Below, piece after piece: positions 31,198-36,516 of a stretch of 36,516 nucleotides of DNA. A program made the translations under genes and the position numbers. Origin of the DNA: Proteobacteria bacterium CG1_02_64_396 (lineage in GTDB: Bacteria; Pseudomonadota; MNWR01; CG1-02-64-396); NCBI GenBank assembly GCA_001872725.1, contig MNWR01000026.1, forward strand, positions 1 through 36,516. The letters run 5' to 3'. Within the stretch, counting starts at the first letter, position 1; the number at the start of each line of letters is the position of its first letter. The notes below the pieces were generated by a model, which saw nothing but the letters and a program-made list of their open reading frames with translations, was not told the origin of the DNA and did not search any database.

Positions 31198-31364
31198 GCC
31201 CCCTCGCCCCCATAGGGGGAGAGGGTCGGGGTGAGGGGGCGCCCCGTGGGGTATAACGGTTGGGGCGGGCGTCGACCCCTTCGAGGCAACGAATGAATGG
31301 CGCCGACATCTCCCCCCTGAACCACCCCTCACCCTAACCCTCTCCCCAGGTCTAGGGAGAGGGG
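31198..31364. repeat. Inverted pair of CCCTCACCC(T/C)(A/G)ACCCTCTCCCC repeats
   Basis: 31325-31364 reads CCCCTCACCCTAACCCTCTCC onward. 31198-31240 carries the same motif on the other strand, with its own hairpin CCCCCATAGGGGG. Together they form a long imperfect stem around an ~85-nt loop. This motif is a well-known dispersed intergenic repeat type in many proteobacteria. Confidence 0.8.
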
Positions 31365-31393
31365 ACAAAACCGGGGAAAGCCTTCCGCTGGGC

Positions 31394-31420
31394 TGTAGGA
31401 GCCCGGTCTCCGGGCGATGC
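31394..31420 (+). repeat. REP-like repeat R1
   Basis: GTAGGAGCCCGG-tct-CCGGGCGATGC: a conserved GTAGGAG head followed by the hairpin GCCCGG/CCGGGC. It is inverted relative to R3 at 31685-31709, forming a REP doublet. Confidence 0.8.
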
Positions 31421-31462
31421 AGGAGGTACCGCGAAGAAGAGCGGCCCAAGCCCTGGAAGATG

Positions 31463-31490
31463 TCGTAGGAGCGCCGCCCTCGGCGCGATT
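31463..31490 (+). repeat. REP-like repeat R2
   Basis: GTAGGAG head followed by the hairpin GCGCCG-ccct-CGGCGC. Same head as R1 but a different stem sequence, with base pairing preserved by compensatory change. Confidence 0.75.
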
Positions 31491-31580
31491 GAAGAGACCA
31501 AGCCGGTTCGTTCTGGCCGAGTCGTCGCACCGAAGGCGTCAATCCCAGGGATTTGGCTTGGGTTATGGCGACGCCCGCAT

Positions 31581-31630
31581 CGGCCCGTCCTTCGACAGGC
31601 TCAGGATGAGCGGAAAACCAGGGCCTCCCA
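31581..31630 (+). repeat. TTCGACAGGCTCAGGA-type repeat, copy F1
   Basis: A ~50-bp block containing TTCGACAGGCTCAGGATGAG and ending in GGGCCTCCCAC. It is about 85% identical by eye to 35194-35248, in the same orientation. Short fragments of it are also seen at 1280-1300. Confidence 0.8.
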
Positions 31631-31684
31631 CATTCCTTTGGTTTTGGACGGTTGTACCGGGTGGATACGCCTTGCCTGCGCGGG

Positions 31685-31709
31685 TCGCCCGGAGACCGGG
31701 CTCCTACAG
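31685..31709 (-). repeat. REP-like repeat R3
   Basis: Reverse-strand copy of R1: GCCCGG-aga-CCGGGC followed by CTCCTAC. Lies 65 bp upstream of hoxA. Confidence 0.8.
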
Positions 31710-31774
31710 CCAACACAATCCGCTTGTGCTCTTGAACGCGCCGTATCCTTTTCGCCCGCCCCCATTGAGGCCCC

Positions 31775-33226
31775 ATGACCGACCTCCCCACCCCCGCCAT
31801 TGCCGTTCTGGTTGTCGACGATGAACCCCGCTCGCTGGAGGCGATTCGGCGCACCCTGGAGGAGGATTTTGAGGTCTTTACGGCGGGCGGCGCTGACGAA
31901 GGACTCCAACTCCTCGACCGACATCCCATCGGGGTGGTGCTGTGCGACCAGCGCATGCCGGGGACCACCGGGGTCGAATTCCTTACCGCCATCCGCGAAT
32001 CCCACCCCGAGGCGGTGCGGATCGTCATCTCGGGTTACACCGATTCCGACGACATCATCCAGGCGATCAACGTCGCCGGGATCTACCACTACGTCACCAA
32101 GCCGTGGCACCCCGACGCCCTGCTTTTGCTGGTGCGCCGCGCCGCCGAGTTCGTCGCGCTGCAACGGCGCCATCAAATCCTCGCCCGCGAGCTTCTCAGC
32201 AGCGAGGCGACCCTGCTCGGAAGGATCGACACCGACCGGGGGGCGCTGCAAAACCGGTACGCTTTTGGCGCCATCGTCAGTCACGACGCCAGCCCCATCC
32301 GCCCCCTGTGCGACCAAGCGGCCCGCATCGCCAGCTCCGACATCTCGGTGTTGGTCCAGGGGGAATCGGGGACCGGCAAGGAGCTCTTCGCCCGGGCCAT
32401 CCACTTCGCCAGCCCCCGCGCCAGTCGCCCCTTCGTGGTGCAGAACTGCGGCGCCCTGCCCGACGAACTGCTGGAGAGTGAACTCTTCGGCCACAAGCGG
32501 GGCGCCTTCACCGGGGCGGTGCAGGACCATGTCGGCCTGTTCGAGCAGGCCGACGGCGGCACCCTTTTTTTGGACGAAATCGGCGAGACCTCCCCCGCGT
32601 TTCAGGTGCGATTGCTGCGGGTGCTGCAAGAGGGGGAGGTGCGTCCCCTCGGGGCCGCCTCGACCCGGCGCATCGACGTGCGGGTCATCGCCGCCACCAA
32701 CCGCGACCTGAGCGTCGAGATGAACCAGGGGCGGTTCCGCTCCGACCTTTATTGGCGGCTGGCCCACTTCGTTTTGAACATCCCCCCCCTGCGCGAGCGT
32801 CCCGAGGACATCCCGGTGATCGCGGGCCATCTGCTGGGCAAACTCAACCCCACCGCCCCCGCCGCCCTCGCCCCCCCCACCCTCGACACCCTGCGCCGCT
32901 ACCCCTTCCCCGGCAACGTGCGCGAGCTCGAAAACGAGCTGCGCCGCATGGTGGCGCTCAGCCAAGGGGGGCGCCGCCTGGGGAGCGAGCTGCTCTCCGA
33001 CCGGGTGCGCAGCTTCGATTTCGCAGCCGCGCTCGGCAACGTTGAAAACGACGGGGGGACTCTGAAGGATCGGGTGGAGCGGTTGGAGGCGGGGTTGATC
33101 CGCCAAGTGCTGAGCGAGCAACGGGGCAACATCAGCGCCGTCGCCCGGCAGTTGGGTCTCTCGCGGGTCGGGCTCTACAACAAGATGCGCCGCCACGGCA
33201 TCGAGGGGGGGAGCGATGGGGCGTAA
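31775..33226 (+). CDS. hoxA: NtrC-family hydrogenase response regulator HoxA/HupR
   Basis: 483 residues. Receiver domain 9-125 (acidic D15/D16, phospho-site D58 in LCDQRMPG, K109 in AGIYHYVTKPWHPD). AAA+ domain ~165-400 with Walker A GESGTGKE (196-203), the sigma-54 loop GAFTGA (243-248) and Walker B GGTLFLDEIGE. A Fis-type HTH closes the protein (GNISAVARQLGLSRVGLYNKM). The stretches AGIYHYVTKPWHPD and DEIGETSPAFQVRLLRVLQEGEVRPLGA are close to HupR/HoxA, the activators of uptake-hydrogenase genes, as recalled. In known systems the unphosphorylated form activates. It overlaps hoxJ by 11 bp. Confidence 0.9.
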   Translation: MTDLPTPAIAVLVVDDEPRSLEAIRRTLEEDFEVFTAGGADEGLQLLDRHPIGVVLCDQRMPGTTGVEFLTAIRESHPEAVRIVISGYTDSDDIIQAINVAGIYHYVTKPWHPDALLLLVRRAAEFVALQRRHQILARELLSSEATLLGRIDTDRGALQNRYAFGAIVSHDASPIRPLCDQAARIASSDISVLVQGESGTGKELFARAIHFASPRASRPFVVQNCGALPDELLESELFGHKRGAFTGAVQDHVGLFEQADGGTLFLDEIGETSPAFQVRLLRVLQEGEVRPLGAASTRRIDVRVIAATNRDLSVEMNQGRFRSDLYWRLAHFVLNIPPLRERPEDIPVIAGHLLGKLNPTAPAALAPPTLDTLRRYPFPGNVRELENELRRMVALSQGGRRLGSELLSDRVRSFDFAAALGNVENDGGTLKDRVERLEAGLIRQVLSEQRGNISAVARQLGLSRVGLYNKMRRHGIEGGSDGA

Positions 33227-34577
33227 AATCGACCTCGACCACTCCTTAAGCGACTCGGTGCTGGGGGGGGCCTTCCCCCACGACGGCGCCCCCGAGTTGA
33301 GCGAATCGGCCTGGATCGAGGTGATCCAGACGATGGACGCGGTCTACGCCGAGCTGGTGCGCAATCAAGTCGCCCTCGAAGAGCGCAACGCCGAGTTGGC
33401 CGAGGCCAAGTCGTTCACCGATTCGATCCTCGGCGCCATGTCGGACGTGATCGTGGTGATCGACCGGGCCGGGCGCATCGCCAGCCTCAACCCCGCCCTG
33501 CTGCGCCTGCTCGACCTGACCGCCGAAACCCTGACCGGCCGTCCGATCTCCGACCTCTTCCACGGCCCCTCCCCCGAATTCATCGCCTGTCTGACCGGTG
33601 CCCAGCCCGGCGAAGGGGTGAGCGACCGGGAGGTGCAGCTGCGCGACGCGGCGGGGGAGCCGGTTCCGGTCGCCCTGAACTGCACCCCGCTGCGCGGCGC
33701 CGGGGGACGGATCGAGGGGGCGGTGATGGTGGGCCGTCCGGTGGGAGAGCTGCGCCGCGCCTACGAGGCGCTCAACTCGGCCCACAACGAGCTCAATCTT
33801 GCCCATCAAGAGCTTAAGCGGGCCCAGGAACAGATCATCCAGTCCGAAAAGATGGCCTCCCTCGGACGGCTGGTGGCGGGAGTCGCCCACGAGCTGAACA
33901 ACCCGATCAGCTTCGTCTTCGGCAACATCCACGCCCTGCGCCGCTACCTGGAGCGGATCGAGCGCTTTTTGGGGGAAGGGGGTGGGGATGCGGCGCTGCG
34001 CGAAGAACTGCACATCGAGCGCATCCGCGCCGACCTCCCCTCGCTGATGGCGGGGACATTGGAGGGGGCCGAGCGGGTCAAGGCGATCGTCGAGGATCTG
34101 CGCCGTTTCTCGGCGCTCGACCGCGACAAACGGGTGGCGGTCGATGTGGCCGAGGTGGCGCGGCAGGCGGCGCAGTGGCTATCGGCCATGGACCGCTCCG
34201 GCATCCCCATCGTCTGCCGCTGCCCCGAGCCGTGCCGGGTCGAGGGGGCGCCGGGCCGCCTGGAGCAGGTCTTCGTCAACCTGCTGCGCAACGCCCTGGA
34301 CGCCATGTTGGGCCGGGCAGGCGAGGTCGAGATCGTCTGCCGCCGCGAGGGGGAAAGCGCCGTGGTCGAGGTGCGCGACCGGGGCTGCGGCATCAAACCC
34401 GAGGACCTCCCCCGCCTCTTCGAACCCTTCTTCACCACCAAACCGGTCGGGGTGGGGACGGGGCTGGGGCTGTCGGTGAGTTATGGCATCGTGGAGCACC
34501 ACGGCGGGACGCTGAGCGCCGCGAATCGGGCGGGGGGTGGGGCGGTGGTGACGGTGCGGTTGCCGTTGAAGGGGTAG
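33216..34577 (+). CDS. hoxJ: PAS sensor histidine kinase HoxJ/HupT
   Basis: 453 residues, soluble. A coiled coil (~40-66) leads into a PAS domain (~67-180), a second coiled coil (RAYEALNSAHNELNLAHQELKR), then the dimerisation/phospho-acceptor domain with H225 in SEKMASLGRLVAGVAHELNNP. The ATPase domain has the N box NLLRNALDAM, G1 DRGCGI, F box EPFFTTKP and G2 GTGLGLSVSYG. The H box followed by ISFVFGNIHAL is characteristic of HupT/HoxJ. It has no membrane segments, consistent with direct contact to a cytoplasmic H2 sensor. GAGGGGGGAG precedes the ATG. Confidence 0.9.
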   Translation: MGRKIDLDHSLSDSVLGGAFPHDGAPELSESAWIEVIQTMDAVYAELVRNQVALEERNAELAEAKSFTDSILGAMSDVIVVIDRAGRIASLNPALLRLLDLTAETLTGRPISDLFHGPSPEFIACLTGAQPGEGVSDREVQLRDAAGEPVPVALNCTPLRGAGGRIEGAVMVGRPVGELRRAYEALNSAHNELNLAHQELKRAQEQIIQSEKMASLGRLVAGVAHELNNPISFVFGNIHALRRYLERIERFLGEGGGDAALREELHIERIRADLPSLMAGTLEGAERVKAIVEDLRRFSALDRDKRVAVDVAEVARQAAQWLSAMDRSGIPIVCRCPEPCRVEGAPGRLEQVFVNLLRNALDAMLGRAGEVEIVCRREGESAVVEVRDRGCGIKPEDLPRLFEPFFTTKPVGVGTGLGLSVSYGIVEHHGGTLSAANRAGGGAVVTVRLPLKG

Positions 34578-34645
34578 GCAAACCTCGTTGGTCTTCAGGG
34601 TTGGGTGGTCGTTTGTTGGATACAACGCGATAGGGAGGTTGGTCG

Positions 34646-35071
34646 ATGCAACCACTGGATCTCGACGCACTGCTGCACTCGGAACATCCCGACGCCTCGT
34701 TTCACGATTCCGAGCTCGATGCCATCGACATCGATTTCCAATCGGGGCGAGGGCGCCTTCATTTTCGTATTCCCGTCGGCATCACCGATGGAGAACAGGT
34801 TCTCGTGCCGGGGTGTTTGGTCCTAACCGGTGTCCTGCTGATTGCCGCGCAACCGCCTCAAAATCCCTCGGCAGAATGGAGCGGTCAGTCTCTGTGGATC
34901 ACCGCGGAAGGGACTTGGCCACCCCCCGACCTTCAATCGACTTTCACCCTTCCCAGCGATCTTCCCGAAGAGGCTTTTTGCCACTACCTCTTTGCCAGCA
35001 ACACCAATGCGTACTGGGTTATTTCGGCCCGAACCGCTGAATTCGTTTGGGATGAGGCGGAAGGAAAGTGA
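34646..35071 (+). CDS. Hypothetical protein, HDSxL motif
   Basis: 141 residues, no assigned family. The N-terminal FHDSELDAIDIDFQSGRGRLHFRI resembles a widespread group of small proteins of unknown role with FHDxxL near the start; some of these sit in toxin/immunity neighbourhoods. The body is beta-rich with Trp and ends WDEAEGK. AGGGAGG lies 8 nt before the ATG at 34646. It is 68 bp after hoxJ on the same strand and could be co-transcribed with it; it is followed by repeats. Confidence 0.65.
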   Translation: MQPLDLDALLHSEHPDASFHDSELDAIDIDFQSGRGRLHFRIPVGITDGEQVLVPGCLVLTGVLLIAAQPPQNPSAEWSGQSLWITAEGTWPPPDLQSTFTLPSDLPEEAFCHYLFASNTNAYWVISARTAEFVWDEAEGK

Positions 35072-35105
35072 CCTTGATTGGGGGAGTGCCGCTCGAATCA
35101 GAGCC

Positions 35106-35134
35106 GTGTAGGAGCGCCGCCTATCCGCTCCTCC
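35106..35134 (+). repeat. REP-like repeat R4 (partial)
   Basis: GTGTAGGAGCGCCGCC shares the head and left stem of R2, but the right stem is decayed. It lies downstream of the HDSxL gene. Confidence 0.5.
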
Positions 35135-35193
35135 TGAGCTAGTCGAAGCACGCGATGTCTTGTTCAGGATTTTTGCCCGCTGTGGAAGAAAGA

Positions 35194-35248
35194 CATCGGC
35201 CCGCCCTTCGACAGGCTGAAGGTGAGCGCAAAACCTGGGCCTCCCACG
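35194..35248 (+). repeat. TTCGACAGGCTCAGGA-type repeat, copy F2
   Basis: A second copy of F1 in the same orientation. CATCGGCCCG, TTCGACAGGCT and CTGGGCCTCCCAC are shared. With F1 it brackets hoxA-hoxJ and the HDSxL gene. Confidence 0.8.
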
Positions 35249-35273
35249 AAAGGCTCCATGACCCATCGGGGCG

Positions 35274-35403
35274 GTAGGATCCCGGTCCCCGGGCGATGCA
35301 ACGGTGAACGGAGGTAAGCTCGACATCGTGGAAAACGCACCCAAAGAGGGGAGCCGAGTTGCCGTAGGGGACGCCTGCATCGCCCGGAGACCGGGCTCCT
35401 ACC
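35274..35403. repeat. REP doublet R5/R6
   Basis: R5 (35274-35300, GTAGGATCCCGG-tcc-CCGGGCGATGC) and R6 (35377-35403, the reverse orientation with GCCCGG-aga-CCGGGC then CTCCTAC) face each other across ~75 bp, a typical REPIN layout. R6 ends 86 bp before the HTH gene. Confidence 0.8.
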
Positions 35404-35488
35404 CTTGTTTTGAAACGTTCGTGTCGATTGTGAAGGTCACCGGTTTGGGAAGACCGTTCCGCACCTCGACAAAGTAAGGGGGTACGAC

Positions 35489-35809
35489 ATGACACTGACC
35501 TGCGATTTCAAAGAGACCGTGGTTGCGCGCGCCCAAAACGATCCGGCGTTCGCTCAGGCGTTGCTGGATGAGGCGATCACCCTGTTCGTCGATGGCGAGC
35601 CCGACCTGGCCAAGTCGATCCTGCGCGATCTGGTCAACGCCACCATGGGGTTCGAAGCGCTGGCCGAGGAGATCCACAAACCGGCCAAGAGCCTGCACCG
35701 GATGTTGTCGCAATCGGGCAACCCGACCATGAGCAACATCTCGGCGGTCTTCGCCGCCATCAAACGGGCGCTCAGGGTTGAGGTGTATATGCGGATTGTG
35801 GCGGCGTGA
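35489..35809 (+). CDS. HTH antitoxin-like DNA-binding protein, no toxin partner
   Basis: 106 residues. It matches, from memory, a common small family annotated as antidote or HTH regulator: MTLTCDFKETVVARAQNDPAFAQALLDEAITLFVDGEP... then LVNATMGFEALAEEIHKPAKSLHRMLSQSGNPTMSNISAVF, an HTH at about 52-85. Members often accompany a RelE/ParE-type toxin gene just upstream. Here the upstream space is REP sequence with no toxin ORF, so this is an orphan. AAGGGGG lies 6 nt before the ATG. Confidence 0.75.
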   Translation: MTLTCDFKETVVARAQNDPAFAQALLDEAITLFVDGEPDLAKSILRDLVNATMGFEALAEEIHKPAKSLHRMLSQSGNPTMSNISAVFAAIKRALRVEVYMRIVAA

Positions 35810-36066
35810 GGGTGAGCTTCTGAAACCGCCAAATGAGAGAGGGGAGGAGCAGCATTGATGCGGGGGTTCCAGACCAAGCGATAAGACGATTTGCGTAGGA
35901 GGTTTTTGGTTGTTGTTTTTGTCGGTAGCGCGAGTAGTAATTTGCCGTGGTAGATGGATGTGCCGCGCTTTTATCCTGCCTTCATGATCGTTCGGGTACA
36001 TTCAAGACAAAACGCAGGGTGAACCAGAAACCCGCATCCACCACCGATGGATTCAGGAGAGAGCTT
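35810..36066. other. Intergenic region without recognised features
   Basis: 257 bp between the HTH gene and the SLATT fragment. It is AT-richer, with a TTTTTGGTTGTTGTTTTTG stretch at 35905-35923. An open frame from 35947 continues into the SLATT fragment, but its translation has no family character before 36067. A promoter for the SLATT gene is likely here but not identified. Confidence 0.4.
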
Positions 36067-36246
36067 GTGAGTGAGTTGAAAACCAAGCTAGCAAAAGAGG
36101 CCCGCCGCATTGAGGAGGACTCTGAACATTCCGCCAAGGGTCATTACAACGCCGCCGCCCGATGGGGGGGGTACCATCTGGGGCTCGGCCTGCCTGCCGT
36201 CCTGATTAGCGCACTTGCTGGGGGGGCTGCCTTTAATAAATCCTGA
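36067..36246 (+). pseudogene. SLATT-domain (DUF4231-like) membrane protein, truncated
   Basis: 59 residues from the GTG at 36067, which has AGGAG 7 nt upstream. KEARRIEEDSEHSAKGHYNAAARW, GGYHLGLGLPAVLISALAGGAAFNKS is the N-terminal half of the SLATT fold: the charged helix, the SAKGHFNAA-type motif and the first membrane helix. The second membrane helix and cytoplasmic tail are absent, since the frame stops at 36246, and none of the three downstream frames restores them. SLATT proteins are predicted pore-forming effectors in nucleotide-signal defence systems. This is a remnant or a natural short form. Confidence 0.6.
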
Positions 36247-36516
36247 ATCCGTGCCCAAGAATCCCCGCACCCCACCCGGTACCAGTGACGACGAATTTTC
36301 TTGAGCAGAGCCGCCTAGTCCATATCAAAAACCCTTCATGGCGACCTTTTTGAGGTCTTTTTTCACCCGGTTTATGGCCTGTTATTGAGTTCTGGCAATA
36401 GAAATCCATTCGCCCTTTATGAGGGCGATGTTCAGGACATGTTGCACCAATTCTCGGCGCTATCCCGTGCGGCATAGATCCACATAATGATCCCGAAAAA
36501 CCTGGAATGCTGGGCA
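36247..36516. other. End of window, no supported gene
   Basis: 270 bp at the right edge. Apart from a small terminator-like hairpin (36343-36363) I see nothing firm. The minus strand from 36516 gives FFGIIMWIYAARD in one frame, faintly like the start of DUF4160 proteins, but the frame is interrupted by stops. This may be a decayed gene entering from the right. Confidence 0.3.
36343..36363 (+). terminator. Small intrinsic terminator-like hairpin
   Basis: GACCT (36343-36347) pairs with AGGTC (36353-36357) and is followed by six Ts (36358-36363). The stem is only 5 bp, so it would be weak. It lies 97 bp after the SLATT fragment stop. Confidence 0.4.

Larger units (their letters stand above)
31094..31774. 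other. 681-bp repeat-packed intergenic region before hoxA
   Basis: No gene is credible here. The stretch is built from the listed elements in order: 17-bp palindrome, CCCTCACCC pair, R1, R2, F1 and R3. The last 65 bp (31710-31774) are the immediate hoxA upstream region and should contain its promoter, but I see no convincing sigma-54 -24/-12 or sigma-70 boxes. GAGG lies 4 nt before the hoxA ATG. Confidence 0.6.

Noticed and set aside
31094-31774. CRISPR array suggested by several repeats before hoxA
   Set aside because: Repeats differ in sequence and orientation, spacing is irregular and no cas gene is present; they are REP-type intergenic repeats.
35399-36001. 200-codon minus-strand open frame opposite the HTH gene
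   Set aside because: Shadow of the HTH gene; the plus-strand protein has a clear family pattern and ribosome site.
36233-36475. 80-codon minus-strand frame at the right end
   Set aside because: Basic, low-complexity translation, no ribosome site; a possible DUF4160-like trace lies in a different, broken frame.

Overview
The window is a GC-rich chromosomal segment of a Gram-negative proteobacterium. Lnt, GmhB, a predicted outer-membrane protein and a lipoprotein indicate an outer membrane. SspB, CsrA, PhoH-YbeY-CorC-Lnt and the order glyQ-glyS-ppdK indicate Pseudomonadota. The mix of alphaproteobacterial gene order (glyQ-glyS-ppdK) with an E. coli-type SspB suggests a deep-branching class (for example Magnetococcia, Zetaproteobacteria or Acidithiobacillia), but I cannot fix the taxon from sequence alone.

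Layout. 1-1250 (+): the 3' part of a DUF3426-type membrane protein and sspB. 1473-13220 (-): a dense housekeeping block, transcribed right to left: DUF971 protein, HAD phosphatase, REC-GGDEF-like regulator, rsmD, coaD, miaB, phoH, ybeY, corC, lnt, a small predicted outer-membrane protein, gmhB, a DUF218 protein, an acyltransferase and a TPR protein. Many junctions are 4-bp GTGA/ATGA overlaps. 13329-14917 (-): ftsY, a small unknown gene and csrA, closed by an intrinsic terminator. 14999-20755 (-): glyQ-glyS-ppdK, also closed by a terminator. 20756-22800 is a scarred accessory patch: a HipA-toxin C-terminal remnant, a 208-bp MITE with CTAG target duplications, two inverted copies of a ~170-bp repeat, and a gene for a stand-alone MshEN (c-di-GMP-type) domain. 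22790-26745 (-): nitrilase, methyltransferase and hoxB-hoxC. 26744-28216 (+): a secreted metalloprotease whose start codon overlaps that of the divergent nitrilase. 28229-30577: lipoprotein (-), nitronate monooxygenase (-) and a GcvR-like double-ACT protein (+). 30587-31093: def. 31775-34577 (+): hoxA-hoxJ. The right end holds small orphan genes (an antitoxin-like HTH protein, a truncated SLATT protein) among REP-type repeats.

Two things stand out. First, the window encodes all parts of a hydrogen-sensing system: a regulatory [NiFe]-hydrogenase HoxBC (no Tat signal; large subunit ending exactly at DPCxxCxxH; the Ile/Phe pair of the O2-insensitive sensors), the PAS kinase HoxJ and the NtrC-type regulator HoxA. 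It is split into two loci ~6.5 kb apart, and no structural hydrogenase or maturation gene is visible. Second, the ClpX-binding tail of SspB is missing from the annotated frame but sits intact in the -1 frame, behind two tandem in-phase slippery heptamers and a Shine-Dalgarno-like G-run, laid out like the E. coli dnaX frameshift site. This may be programmed recoding of a ClpXP adaptor; the alternative is a homopolymer indel.
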